NCBI RefSeq assembly: GCF_029870285.1
Contig: NZ_JACSYA010000001.1
Location: forward strand, 252,441 to 316,440
Reading direction: 5' to 3'
Length of the DNA: 64,000 bases
Source: Delftia sp. PS-11
Lineage (GTDB): Bacteria; Pseudomonadota; Gammaproteobacteria; Burkholderiales; Burkholderiaceae_C
Shown: in pieces, positions 24,006-32,083 of the stretch
How the letters are laid out: each line of letters starts with the position of its first letter
Position numbering within the stretch: the first letter of the stretch is position 1
The notes under the pieces: generated by a model
Told to the model about the DNA's origin: nothing
What the model saw: the letters and a program-made list of their open reading frames with translations, nothing else
The model's database searches: none
Position numbers and translations under genes: made by a program

Positions 24006-24842
24006 TCAAAGCGACAGGCGAGACGAGGCGCGCAGCAGCTCGCTGACGCGCCCGGTGGCGGCCAGCAGCCGGGGCAGCAGCTGCTCGCGCATCATCTCGG
24101 CGCTGTTGCGGTTGGCCTGTCCGCTGATGTTGAGCGCAGCCACGGTGCGCCCGGCAGCGTTCCTGACAGGCGCTGCAATAGAGATCAGCCCTTCAGCCAG
24201 TTCCTGATCCACCAGGGCCCAGCCCTGGGCACGCACCTGCAGGATGCGTTCCAGCAGCCGCGCGTCGTCCTGCTCGGTCAGCGCCGTGAACTGGCGCCGC
24301 TCGCGCGCGGCCAGCAGGGCATGCAGCGACTCGTCGCTCTCGCCGGCCAGCAGTACGCGGCCCATCGAGGTCCAGCAGGCCGGCAGGCGCGAGCCCACGC
24401 TCAGGTTCGTGCTCATGATCTTGTGGGTGTGCACACGCAGCACGTAGACGATGTCGCCACCATCGAGCACGGCGGCCGAACACGACTCCTTGACCTCGTC
24501 CACCAGGCGCTCCATCACAGGCTCGGCCAGATTCCAGACGGGTGTGGAACTCAGGTAGGCAAAGCCCAGCTCCATGATGCGCGGCGTCAGCTGGAACAGC
24601 TTGCCATCGCTTTTCACATAGCCCAGGTTCTGCAGCGTCAGCAGGATGCGGCGCGCACCGGCCCGCGTCAGCCCGGTACGCGCAGCAACCTCGCTGAGCG
24701 TCTGCGCGGGAGCCTCGGCGCTGAAGGAGCGGATCACGCCCAGGCCACGGGCAAAGGACTGCACATAGCTGTCGCCGGGACGGGGCGTGGCCCCTTCTTC
24801 GGCATCCCCTGTGGAAATTACGGAAGCAGCATTTTTTTTCAT
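24006..24842 (-). CDS. IclR-family regulator of the divergent pca genes (PcaR-like)
   Basis: 278 aa from the ATG at 24842; the frame is open to 24887, but that would cover the putative operators. The N-terminal winged helix (S-E-V-A-A-R-T-G-L-T-R-A-G-A-R-R-I) and C-terminal effector domain place it in the IclR family. Within it, its position divergent from 3-oxoadipate CoA-transferase genes suggests a PcaR/PcaU-type regulator responding to beta-ketoadipate or an earlier aromatic intermediate. Autoregulation is likely, since the repeats at 24858-24885 lie between the two starts. Confidence 0.88.
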   Translation of the reverse strand: MKKNAASVISTGDAEEGATPRPGDSYVQSFARGLGVIRSFSAEAPAQTLSEVAARTGLTRAGARRILLTLQNLGYVKSDGKLFQLTPRIMELGFAYLSSTPVWNLAEPVMERLVDEVKESCSAAVLDGGDIVYVLRVHTHKIMSTNLSVGSRLPACWTSMGRVLLAGESDESLHALLAARERRQFTALTEQDDARLLERILQVRAQGWALVDQELAEGLISIAAPVRNAAGRTVAALNISGQANRNSAEMMREQLLPRLLAATGRVSELLRASSRLSL

Positions 24843-24931
24843 GGGTCTATAATTCTTTATACGAACTTTTGTTCTATATACGAACATTTTAACGCAGTAC
24901 CTACCGGCTGCGCATGTATGGAGACAGCAAA
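24843..24931. promoter_or_regulatory. Divergent regulator/pcaI promoter with IclR-type operators
   Basis: Two exact copies of TATACGAAC lie at 24858-24866 and 24877-24885 (19 nt start to start), with an inverted half-site GTTCTATA at 24871-24878 between them. The middle and right elements together make the 15-bp near-palindrome GTTCTATATACGAAC (24871-24885). A consensus TATAAT sits at 24848-24853 on the plus strand. Triple half-site arrangements are characteristic of IclR-type Pca regulators. Confidence 0.7.
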
Positions 24932-25633
24932 GTGATCAACAAAATCACCGACACCATCGCCGAGGCGTTGTCGGGCGTACAGGATGGCGCCACCGTACTC
25001 ATCGGGGGCTTTGGTACCTCGGGCAATCCCACCGAACTCATCGACGGCCTGATTGCACAGGGCGCACGCGAGCTGACCGTGGTCAACAACAATGCGGGCA
25101 ACGGCGACCAGGGACTGGCCGCACTGCTCAAAAGCGGCCAGGTGCGCAAGATCATCTGCAGCTTTCCCCGCCAGGTGGACAGCTGGGTATTCGACGAGCT
25201 GTACCGCAGCGGCAAGATCGAGCTCGAACTCGTCCCCCAGGGCAATCTGGCCGAGCGCCTGCGCGCTGCCGGCGCAGGCATTGGCGCCTTCTTCTGCCCC
25301 ACGGCCTACGGCACGGAGCTGGCCCTGGGCAAGGAAACCCGCGAGATCAATGGCAGGCACTATGTGCTGGAGTACCCCATCCACGGCGATGTGGCGCTGG
25401 TCAAGGCCGAGCGCGGCGACCGCTGGGGCAACCTGACCTACCGCATGTCGGCGCGCAACTTCGGCCCCGTGATGGCCACGGCGGCAAGGCACACCATCGC
25501 CACCGTGCACGAAATCGTGGAACTGGGAGCGCTGGACCCCGAGGCCGTGGTCACACCCGGCATCTATGTGAGCCAGATCGTCAAGATCGACCGCGTGGCC
25601 ACCCAGGCCGGCGGCTTCAAGAAAACCGCATGA
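24932..25633 (+). CDS. pcaI: 3-oxoadipate CoA-transferase subunit A (PcaI)
   Basis: 233 aa from a GTG at 24932, chosen because GGAGA lies 7 nt upstream and family members start M-I-N-K; an in-frame ATG lies 18 nt earlier. With PcaJ it moves CoA from succinyl-CoA to 3-oxoadipate, the penultimate step of the beta-ketoadipate pathway. The CoA-binding G-G-F-G-T-S-G-N-P motif is at about 28-36. Its stop overlaps the pcaJ start (ATGA). Other short-chain acid CoA-transferases look similar; the adjacent thiolase and IclR gene favour PcaI. Confidence 0.92.
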   Translation: MINKITDTIAEALSGVQDGATVLIGGFGTSGNPTELIDGLIAQGARELTVVNNNAGNGDQGLAALLKSGQVRKIICSFPRQVDSWVFDELYRSGKIELELVPQGNLAERLRAAGAGIGAFFCPTAYGTELALGKETREINGRHYVLEYPIHGDVALVKAERGDRWGNLTYRMSARNFGPVMATAARHTIATVHEIVELGALDPEAVVTPGIYVSQIVKIDRVATQAGGFKKTA

Positions 25634-26313
25634 GCGCGCAGTACGCCGAAAGCAAAAGCATGAGCAGCTACCAGAAACGCAGCAAGCAAGAGCTGGCCCG
25701 GCGCGTGGCCGAGGACATCTTCGATGGCGCCTATGTCAACCTGGGCATCGGCATGCCCACCCAGGTCGCCAACCACATCCCGGCGGGCCGCGAGGTCATC
25801 CTGCAAAGCGAAAACGGCATCCTGGGCATGGGCCCCGCCCCCGCCGAAGGCCAGGAAGACTATGACCTGACCAATGCCGGCAAGCAGCCGGTGACGCTGC
25901 TGCCCGGCGGCTGCTATTTCCACCATGCCGACAGCTTTGCCATGATGCGCGGCGGCCATCTGGACATCTGCGTGCTGGGCGCCTTCCAGGTCTCGGCCAC
26001 GGGTGATCTGGCCAACTGGAGCACGGGCGAAGCCGGTGCCATCCCCGCCGTGGGCGGCGCCATGGATCTGGCCGTGGGCGCGCGCCAGACCTGGGTGATG
26101 ATGGACCTGCTGACCAAGACCGGAGAGTGCAAGGTCGTGCAGGCCTGCAGCTACCCACTCACGGGCCTGTCCTGCGTCAAGCGCATCTACACCGATCTGT
26201 GCACGCTGGAGTGCACGCCCGAGGGCCTGCGCCTGATCGACACCGTGCCCGGCCTCTCGCATGCCGAGCTGCAATCCATCGTCGGCCTGCCCATCCAGGC
26301 CGCCGCCGTCTGA
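25630..26313 (+). CDS. pcaJ: 3-oxoadipate CoA-transferase subunit B (PcaJ)
   Basis: 227 aa, partner of PcaI. The catalytic glutamate lies in the conserved S-E-N-G motif (Glu61), followed by G-I-L-G-M-G-P. The start overlaps the pcaI stop by 4 nt. An alternative start at the internal M-S-S-Y-Q-K (residue 11) would shorten it slightly. It is followed after 36 nt by pcaF. Confidence 0.92.
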   Translation: MSAQYAESKSMSSYQKRSKQELARRVAEDIFDGAYVNLGIGMPTQVANHIPAGREVILQSENGILGMGPAPAEGQEDYDLTNAGKQPVTLLPGGCYFHHADSFAMMRGGHLDICVLGAFQVSATGDLANWSTGEAGAIPAVGGAMDLAVGARQTWVMMDLLTKTGECKVVQACSYPLTGLSCVKRIYTDLCTLECTPEGLRLIDTVPGLSHAELQSIVGLPIQAAAV

Positions 26314-26349
26314 CACGGCACCATTTCATTCATCGATACAGGAGACACC

Positions 26350-27561
26350 ATGAGCCAGACCACCCAGGCATTCATCTGCGACGCCATCCGCACCCCCTTC
26401 GGCCGCTACGGCGGCGCGCTGTCCTCGGTGCGCACCGATGATCTGGGCGCCCTGCCGATCAAGGCACTGATGGCGCGCAACCCCGGCGTGGACTGGGCCG
26501 CCGTGGCAGATGTGCTCTATGGCTGCGCCAATCAGGCTGGCGAGGACAACCGCAATGTGGCGCGCATGTCCTCTCTGCTGGCAGGCCTGCCCATCGATGT
26601 GCCGGGCGCCACCATCAACCGCCTGTGCGGCTCGGGCCTGGATGCCGTGGGCACGGCAGCACGCGCCATCAAATCCGGCGAAGCGCGCCTGATGATTGCT
26701 GGCGGCGTGGAAAGCATGAGCCGCGCGCCCTTCGTCATGCCCAAGGCAGAAAGCGCCTTCAGCCGCAGCAACGCGGTGTATGACACCACCATCGGCTGGC
26801 GTTTCGTCAACAAGCTGATGAAGCAGCAGTACGGTGTGGACTCCATGCCCGAGACGGCCGAAAACGTGGCCGATGACTTCAGGATCGAACGCGAGGCCCA
26901 GGACGGCATGGCCCTGGCCAGCCAGCAAAAGGCCGCCGCTGCCATCGCCGCAGGCTACCTGGCCAAGGAAATCGTGCCGGTCTCCCTGGCACAGAAGAAG
27001 GGCGACCCCATCATCGTGAGCCAGGACGAGCACCCCCGCGCCACGACCATCGAGGCACTGGCCAAGCTCAAGGGCGTGGTGCGTCCTGACGGCACGGTGA
27101 CCGCCGGCAACGCCAGCGGCGTCAACGATGGCGCCTGCGCCCTGCTGCTGGCCAATGAAGAAGCCGCCCGGCAATACAACCTGGTGCCCCGCGCGCGCGT
27201 GGTCGGCATGGCCGTGGCGGGCGTGGCGCCGCGCATCATGGGCTTTGGTCCTGCGCCCGCCGTGCGCAAGGTGCTGGCCCAGACCGGCCTGAGCCTGGAG
27301 CAGATGGATGTGATCGAGCTCAACGAAGCCTTCGCTGCGCAGGGCCTGGCCGTGCTGCGCGATCTGGGCATTGCCGACGATGACCGGCGCGTCAACCAGT
27401 GGGGCGGCGCCATCGCGCTGGGCCACCCCCTGGGCGCCTCCGGCGCACGCCTGGCCACCACGGCCGTGAACCAGCTGCACACGCTGGGTGGCCGCTATGC
27501 GCTGTGCACCATGTGCATCGGCGTGGGCCAGGGCATTGCCGTGATCCTGGAAAAGGTCTGA
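26350..27561 (+). CDS. pcaF: 3-oxoadipyl-CoA thiolase (PcaF)
   Basis: 403 aa. Cleaves 3-oxoadipyl-CoA to acetyl-CoA and succinyl-CoA, the last step of the pathway. The thiolase triad is complete: Cys93 (N-R-L-C-G-S-G), His359 (G-H-P-L-G) and Cys389 (C-T-M-C-I-G-V-G-Q-G). AGGAG lies just before the ATG. Sequence alone cannot exclude another degradative thiolase, but linkage to pcaIJ makes PcaF most likely. Confidence 0.93.
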   Translation: MSQTTQAFICDAIRTPFGRYGGALSSVRTDDLGALPIKALMARNPGVDWAAVADVLYGCANQAGEDNRNVARMSSLLAGLPIDVPGATINRLCGSGLDAVGTAARAIKSGEARLMIAGGVESMSRAPFVMPKAESAFSRSNAVYDTTIGWRFVNKLMKQQYGVDSMPETAENVADDFRIEREAQDGMALASQQKAAAAIAAGYLAKEIVPVSLAQKKGDPIIVSQDEHPRATTIEALAKLKGVVRPDGTVTAGNASGVNDGACALLLANEEAARQYNLVPRARVVGMAVAGVAPRIMGFGPAPAVRKVLAQTGLSLEQMDVIELNEAFAAQGLAVLRDLGIADDDRRVNQWGGAIALGHPLGASGARLATTAVNQLHTLGGRYALCTMCIGVGQGIAVILEKV

Positions 27562-27568
27562 GCGCGCG

Positions 27569-28309
27569 ATGAGCACCGTGGAACCCACAACGCCCGTCAC
27601 CGTCGTCAGCGGCGCCAGCAACGGCATTGGCCGCGCCATCGCCGAGGCCCTGCTGGCCCAGGGCCGCGCCGTGGTCAACCTCGACTATGTGCTGCCCGGG
27701 TGGAGCCATCCGCTGCTGGTGAGCTACCAGGCCGACCTGACCAGCGAGCAGGCCACCGCCGAGGCAGCCGCACGCATCGCCGCAGCGCACAATGTGGTGG
27801 CACTGGTCAACAACGCGGGCGCCACGCGCCCCGGCACCATCGACACCGCCACCAGCGGCCAGCTCGATGATGTGGTGGGACTGCACCTGCGCGCGCCCAT
27901 GCTGCTGGTCCAGGCATTTCTGCCCACGCTGCGCGCCTGCGGCGAAGGCCGCATCGTGAACATGTCCTCGCGCGCCGCGCTGGGCAAGCCCGACCGCATC
28001 GTCTACTCGGCGACCAAGGCCGGCCTGATCGGCATGACACGCACCCTGGCCATGGAACTGGGCCGCGACCGCATCACGGTCAATGCCCTGGGCCCGGGCC
28101 CCATCGCCACCGAGCTGTTCATGCAGAGCAACCCCGAGGGCGCGCCGCAGACCCAGTGCATCCTGAACAGCATCGCCGTGGGCCGCATGGGCACACCACA
28201 GGATGTGGCCCGCGCGGCGCTGTTCTTCCTGTCGCCCGACAACGGCTTCGTCACGGGACAGGTGCTCTACGTCTGCGGCGGCACCACGCTGGGCGTGGCG
28301 CCCGTCTGA
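27569..28309 (+). CDS. SDR-family NAD(P)-dependent oxidoreductase in the pca operon
   Basis: 246 aa. Classical short-chain dehydrogenase: cofactor motif S-G-A-S-N-G-I-G-R-A (14-23), N-N-A-G, catalytic Ser133/Ser134 region and Y146-S-A-T-K150. C-terminal G-G-T-T-L is typical. It starts 7 nt after pcaF, so it is co-transcribed, but no SDR step is part of the standard pca lower pathway. The substrate may be an aromatic or alicyclic precursor funnelled into beta-ketoadipate; it is not identifiable from sequence. Confidence 0.88.
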   Translation: MSTVEPTTPVTVVSGASNGIGRAIAEALLAQGRAVVNLDYVLPGWSHPLLVSYQADLTSEQATAEAAARIAAAHNVVALVNNAGATRPGTIDTATSGQLDDVVGLHLRAPMLLVQAFLPTLRACGEGRIVNMSSRAALGKPDRIVYSATKAGLIGMTRTLAMELGRDRITVNALGPGPIATELFMQSNPEGAPQTQCILNSIAVGRMGTPQDVARAALFFLSPDNGFVTGQVLYVCGGTTLGVAPV

Positions 28310-28383
28310 GCCCCCCGGCCTTCACCACATCCACCACTGCGGGCACCCGCCAACGCAAGCGGGCGCACGCAGGGCATCGCACT

Positions 28384-28404
28384 GGCCGGGCCACACGCCC
28401 GGCC
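28384..28404. other. GC-rich stem-loop between SDR and Bug receptor genes
   Basis: Perfect inverted repeat GGCCGGGC / GCCCGGCC with a 5-nt loop, in the 125-nt gap before the binding-protein gene. There is no T-run. Such hairpins inside operons often protect or attenuate part of a transcript; the effect here is unproven. Confidence 0.4.
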
Positions 28405-28434
28405 GCACCAGCATTCCCACATCAGGAGACTTCG

Positions 28435-29442
28435 ATGACCCCCATTTCCACTCCCCTCACCCGCCGCCGCGGCCTGCAGGCACTGGCTGCCGCATCCCTG
28501 GCAGCCCTGGGCGCGCTGACCGGCACGGCAGCCCTGGCGCAGGAGCAGTTTCCCAGCAAGCCCATCACCATCATCGTGCCCTTCGCGGCCGGCGGCACGA
28601 CCGACATCCTGGCGCGCATCGTCAGCCAGGCGCTGCAGCAGGAGCTGGGCCAGACCGTGATCGTGGACAACAAGCCCGGCGCTGGCGGCAACATCGGCGC
28701 CGTGGCAGCGGCGCGGGCGCCAGCCGATGGCTACACCCTGTTCATGGGCACCGTGGGCACACACGCCATCAATGCGGCGCTCTACAGCAAGCCCGGCTAT
28801 GACCCCATCAAGGACTTCTCCCCGCTGACACGGGTGGCCAACGTGCCCAACCTGCTGGTGGCCCACCCCAGCCAGCCGTTCAAGACCGTCAAGGAAATGA
28901 TCGCTTATGCGCGCGCCAACCCCGGCAAGCTCAACTACGGCTCCTCGGGCAGCGGCAGCTCCATCCACCTGTCGGGCGAACTGTTTCGCTCGATGACGGG
29001 TCTGGACATGGTGCATGTCCCCTACAAGGGCAGCGCGCCTGCCATCACCGACCTGCTGGGCAACCAGATAGCCATCATGTTCGACAACATGCCCTCGGCC
29101 ATCCAGCATGTGCGCTCGGGCAAGCTGCGCCCCATCGCCGTGACCACGGCCAAACGCTCGCCTGAACTGCCCGATGTGCCCACCGTGGCAGAGTCCGGCG
29201 TGCCCGGCTATGAAGCCACCTCGTGGTTCGGCCTGTGGACCCAGGCCAAGACCCCGGCCCCCGTGCAGCAGCGCCTGTACACGGCCATCGCCAAGGTGCT
29301 CAAGGACCCGGCCGTGGTCAAGAAAATCAATGACCAGGGCGGCGACGTCACGATCGACACACAGGCCGAGTTCCTCAGCTATATCAAGTCCGAGTCGGCC
29401 AAGTGGAGCAAGGTGGTCAAGGACTCCGGCGCGCAGGTCTGA
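28435..29442 (+). CDS. Bug-family tripartite tricarboxylate transporter substrate-binding protein
   Basis: 335 aa from the ATG at 28435, behind AGGAG. Bug proteins are periplasmic binding proteins greatly expanded in Burkholderiales. The N-terminus carries a signal with a twin-arginine-like run (T-R-R-R-G-L-Q-A-L) and A-L-A cleavage site near residue 31. The mature protein starts with F-P-S-K-P-I-T-I-I-V-P-F and has the ligand-loop G-G-x-x-D and P-G-A-G-G-N-I-G motifs. No TctA/TctB membrane genes are adjacent. Its location after pca genes suggests an aromatic acid or dicarboxylate ligand, as inference only. Confidence 0.9.
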   Translation: MTPISTPLTRRRGLQALAAASLAALGALTGTAALAQEQFPSKPITIIVPFAAGGTTDILARIVSQALQQELGQTVIVDNKPGAGGNIGAVAAARAPADGYTLFMGTVGTHAINAALYSKPGYDPIKDFSPLTRVANVPNLLVAHPSQPFKTVKEMIAYARANPGKLNYGSSGSGSSIHLSGELFRSMTGLDMVHVPYKGSAPAITDLLGNQIAIMFDNMPSAIQHVRSGKLRPIAVTTAKRSPELPDVPTVAESGVPGYEATSWFGLWTQAKTPAPVQQRLYTAIAKVLKDPAVVKKINDQGGDVTIDTQAEFLSYIKSESAKWSKVVKDSGAQV

Positions 29443-29457
29443 CCTTCGTTTCCATAT

Positions 29458-29485
29458 AAAAGAGCTGCTTCGTGCAGCTCTTTTT
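29458..29485 (+). terminator. Intrinsic terminator after the Bug gene
   Basis: Stem AAAGAGCTGC (29459-29468), loop TTCGT, stem GCAGCTCTTT (29474-29483), ending in a run of five T. It lies 16 nt after the stop codon and closes the pca operon. Confidence 0.9.
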
Positions 29486-29618
29486 CATTGGAGCACCGAC
29501 CCATTGCTAAGAACCGCCCACATCGCAGGAACGAGCGCGGCCCAACTCAGGGACACCGAGGAAGGGCCTGTGCCGGCCGCGCCGCCCCGCACCGAGGGTG
29601 TCGTCGGTTGCCCGCATG

Positions 29619-29656
29619 CCCCCCTTCAGGGGGAAGGCGCGAAGCGACTCAGGGGG
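29619..29656. repeat. Comamonadaceae-type intergenic palindromic repeat
   Basis: A segment with CCCCC-TTCA-GGGGG followed by AAGGCGCGAAGCGACT and a closing CAGGGGGT. Short elements of this form, with CCCCCT / AGGGGG ends around a GCGC core, recur between genes in many Comamonadaceae genomes. It ends a few bases past the stop codon of the His-rich protein gene, where it may act as a 3'-end structure. The rest of the 222-nt gap (29486-29618) shows no gene. Confidence 0.55.
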
Positions 29657-29664
29657 TAATCATT

Positions 29665-30435
29665 TCAATCCAGCAGGTCGGAGTAGTCGCCCTTGTCGTA
29701 GCCTTCGATGGCTTTCCAGGGCTGGGCCAGCGGGGCGGGCAGCCTGCTGGCGGTGACCACGATGCGTTCGGTGCCGTGGGCGTCGCGGCGTTCCACACGG
29801 CGGGCGAACTGGTGGGCCATATCCCAGTCGATGACGGTGGTCTGCTCGCTGGCCGTGCTGCGGTAGCGCTGAACGCCGCCCTGCGGCTTGCCCACGCGCT
29901 CCATGGCCTGCAGTGCAGCGGGCGGCACGATCCAATACACATTCTCGAACGATCCGCCATAGCCCACATTGCCATGATGGGCCAGGTCCACGCTGATCAC
30001 GCGGCGCAGCCTGGTCAGGATGGCTTCGACGCTCACCCTGCCGTCTTCGGCACGGCGAATGGACAGTGGCGCGGCGCGGGCCTCGTCGTGGGCATGGCCG
30101 GCATGCGGGCCATGGCCATGGGCATGGCCATGCGCATGGCTGTGCTGCAGTGCGGCAGGCATCTCGCGCTCCACCCACAGCAGGCCCTTGCGGCGGTAGA
30201 CGCGGTTGGTATAGATGCTGCTGCGCTGCACGCCGTCGCTGCCCATGCTCATGGCCTCGTAGGTAATGCGCAGGTCGGCTTCGGGCGTGGCCTGCACGGC
30301 AGCCGTGACATCGGCGGCAGAGACCGCCGATGCAGCTGCCGCAGGCGCGGCCCAGGGAGATGCCATGGCACAGGCCAGCAGCGTGGCGGCAAGGATCTGG
30401 CGCACCGCACGCGGCGCCGCAATGGAGGACTTCAT
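29665..30435 (-). CDS. Secreted His-rich protein of unknown function in phosphatase operon
   Basis: 256 aa from the ATG at 30435, behind AGGA. There is a clear signal peptide (about 1-35, Ala-rich, ending A-A-A-A-S-A). Residues 98-116 contain nine histidines alternating with Ala, Gly and Ser, a likely metal-binding loop. The flanking regions look like one alpha/beta domain with no recognised motif. It is last in an operon with two alkaline phosphatases, which need zinc and magnesium. A zinc-buffering or metallating role in the periplasm would fit but is speculation. Confidence 0.75.
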   Translation of the reverse strand: MKSSIAAPRAVRQILAATLLACAMASPWAAPAAAASAVSAADVTAAVQATPEADLRITYEAMSMGSDGVQRSSIYTNRVYRRKGLLWVEREMPAALQHSHAHGHAHGHGPHAGHAHDEARAAPLSIRRAEDGRVSVEAILTRLRRVISVDLAHHGNVGYGGSFENVYWIVPPAALQAMERVGKPQGGVQRYRSTASEQTTVIDWDMAHQFARRVERRDAHGTERIVVTASRLPAPLAQPWKAIEGYDKGDYSDLLD

Positions 30436-30527
30436 GGATTCCTGCGGAAACGAAAAAACCGGCGCCGGGCGCAATCCGCCACGGCCCCGGCCAAAAGCTG
30501 GCAGCTAGCCAACGAGGGAGAAACGGC

Positions 30528-32045
30528 TCACAGTCCTGCAGCCTCGCGCACCTTGGCAAAGACCTTGGTGTTGTCCATCGTGCCCTTGAAGATGCGGGCG
30601 CCGGCGCCGCCAGCGAACAGCATCACGTCGCCACCGCCGTGGGTCTCGGAGCCCGGCGTGCCCAGGTTCAGACCCACCTCCTGCAGGTAGTTGTCGTCCG
30701 TGGTGTCCACGTTGGTGACATCGTCACGCGATACGCCGCGCGCCGGGGCGATCCAGGGTTTGTTGCCATCCTCGGCATTGGTCTGGCTGGCCGCAGTGGC
30801 ATTGGGGCGGCCGCCGTTACCGAAGGCCAGCGTGGTGTAGGGCTTGCCGTCCTGGGCCTTGGCCATCTGGCCGCTCTGGTAGTCACGCACCTTGCCCAGA
30901 ATGGGGTTGCCGATCCTGGAGTAGCCATTGAACACCATGTTGTGGTCATGGTCGGCGGTGACCACGATCAGGGTGTTCTTCAGGCCGGGATCCTTCTTTT
31001 CCATGTAGGCAAGCGCCGTCTCCACGGCGCGATCCAGGGCCAGGGTGTCCTCCAGGGCGCGCTTGGCATTGGTGCCATGCAGCGCATGGTCGATGCGCCC
31101 GCCTTCGACCATCAGGAAAAAGCCCTTGTCATTGCGGCTGAGCACGTCCAGCGCCTTGCTGGTCATGTCGGACAGGCTGGGCTCGTCCAGCTTTTGTTTG
31201 ACGCGGTCCAGCTCATAGGCCATCTCGCTTTGCGTGAACAGGCCCAGCAGCTTGGGGGCCTTGGACGCATCCAGGGCAGCCAGCTCGCTGCCCCTGGCCA
31301 CGTAGGCATAGCCCTTGGCCTTCATCATGTCCACGAGATTGGCCGTATCCGTGCGCTTGCTGCTGGGATTGACCGACTTGGGCAGGTAGTTGCGCTGGCC
31401 TCCGCCCATGAGCACGTCTATGCCATCGCCCAGGCGGGCGTTGTAGTTGGCATGGCCCGGCACGGACTGCTCGGCAATGGTGTTGTAGCCGTTGCGGTTG
31501 CAGATGTGGGCGTAGGTGGCGGCCGGCGTGGCATGACCCACGCGCGTCGTGGACACGGCGCCCACCGAGCGCCCCAGGGCCTTGGACAACTCCAGCAGGG
31601 TCTGCGCAGGCTGGCCGTTGCCAGCCGGGCAGGTCGAGTCCTCGCCATTGATGTACTGCTGGCCGTTGGCCGCATAGGCCTGGGTCTCGGCCGACATGGA
31701 GATGACTTCGTTGTTCATCTTCACGCCCGTCATGTAGGCCGCCATCGAGGGCGCGCTGTCCGTGGTCTGGCCATCGCGCGAGAAAGTCTTTATGCGGCTG
31801 GCATACGGCAGGGTCTGCATGGTCAGGGCGGCGCGCTCGCTGCTGGCCAGCGTGCCGGGCTTGTCGGCCAGCAGCTTTTCGCCCTTGTAGATGCGGGCAG
31901 CCGTCACGGTGACCGGGCCCATGCCGTCACCAAGGAAGAAGATGACGTTCTTTGCTTCTCCGGCCGCGTGGGCTGCGGGCGCCAGCAGCGCCAGCGTGCC
32001 GGCGGCAGCCAGGGCAAGGGATGTCTTGCGCAGGATCGTGTGCAT
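30528..32045 (-). CDS. Periplasmic alkaline phosphatase (PhoA family), copy 2
   Basis: 505 aa from the ATG at 32045 (AAGGAA upstream). A Sec signal peptide ends at A-H-A-A (about 28). It hydrolyses phosphate monoesters in the periplasm. The metal-binding F-F-L-G-D-G-M-G is near 36-43. The nucleophile is Ser97 in T-D-S-A-P-S, matching Ser102 of E. coli PhoA. Later motifs V-E-G-G-R-I-D-H and T-A-D-H-D-H provide the remaining metal ligands. It starts 38 nt after an obvious paralogue, with blocks of nearly identical DNA shared between the two genes. Confidence 0.94.
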   Translation of the reverse strand: MHTILRKTSLALAAAGTLALLAPAAHAAGEAKNVIFFLGDGMGPVTVTAARIYKGEKLLADKPGTLASSERAALTMQTLPYASRIKTFSRDGQTTDSAPSMAAYMTGVKMNNEVISMSAETQAYAANGQQYINGEDSTCPAGNGQPAQTLLELSKALGRSVGAVSTTRVGHATPAATYAHICNRNGYNTIAEQSVPGHANYNARLGDGIDVLMGGGQRNYLPKSVNPSSKRTDTANLVDMMKAKGYAYVARGSELAALDASKAPKLLGLFTQSEMAYELDRVKQKLDEPSLSDMTSKALDVLSRNDKGFFLMVEGGRIDHALHGTNAKRALEDTLALDRAVETALAYMEKKDPGLKNTLIVVTADHDHNMVFNGYSRIGNPILGKVRDYQSGQMAKAQDGKPYTTLAFGNGGRPNATAASQTNAEDGNKPWIAPARGVSRDDVTNVDTTDDNYLQEVGLNLGTPGSETHGGGDVMLFAGGAGARIFKGTMDNTKVFAKVREAAGL

Positions 32046-32083
32046 GTGGGGTTCCTTGAGTGCCTTGATTGCGTTGCCTGGCA

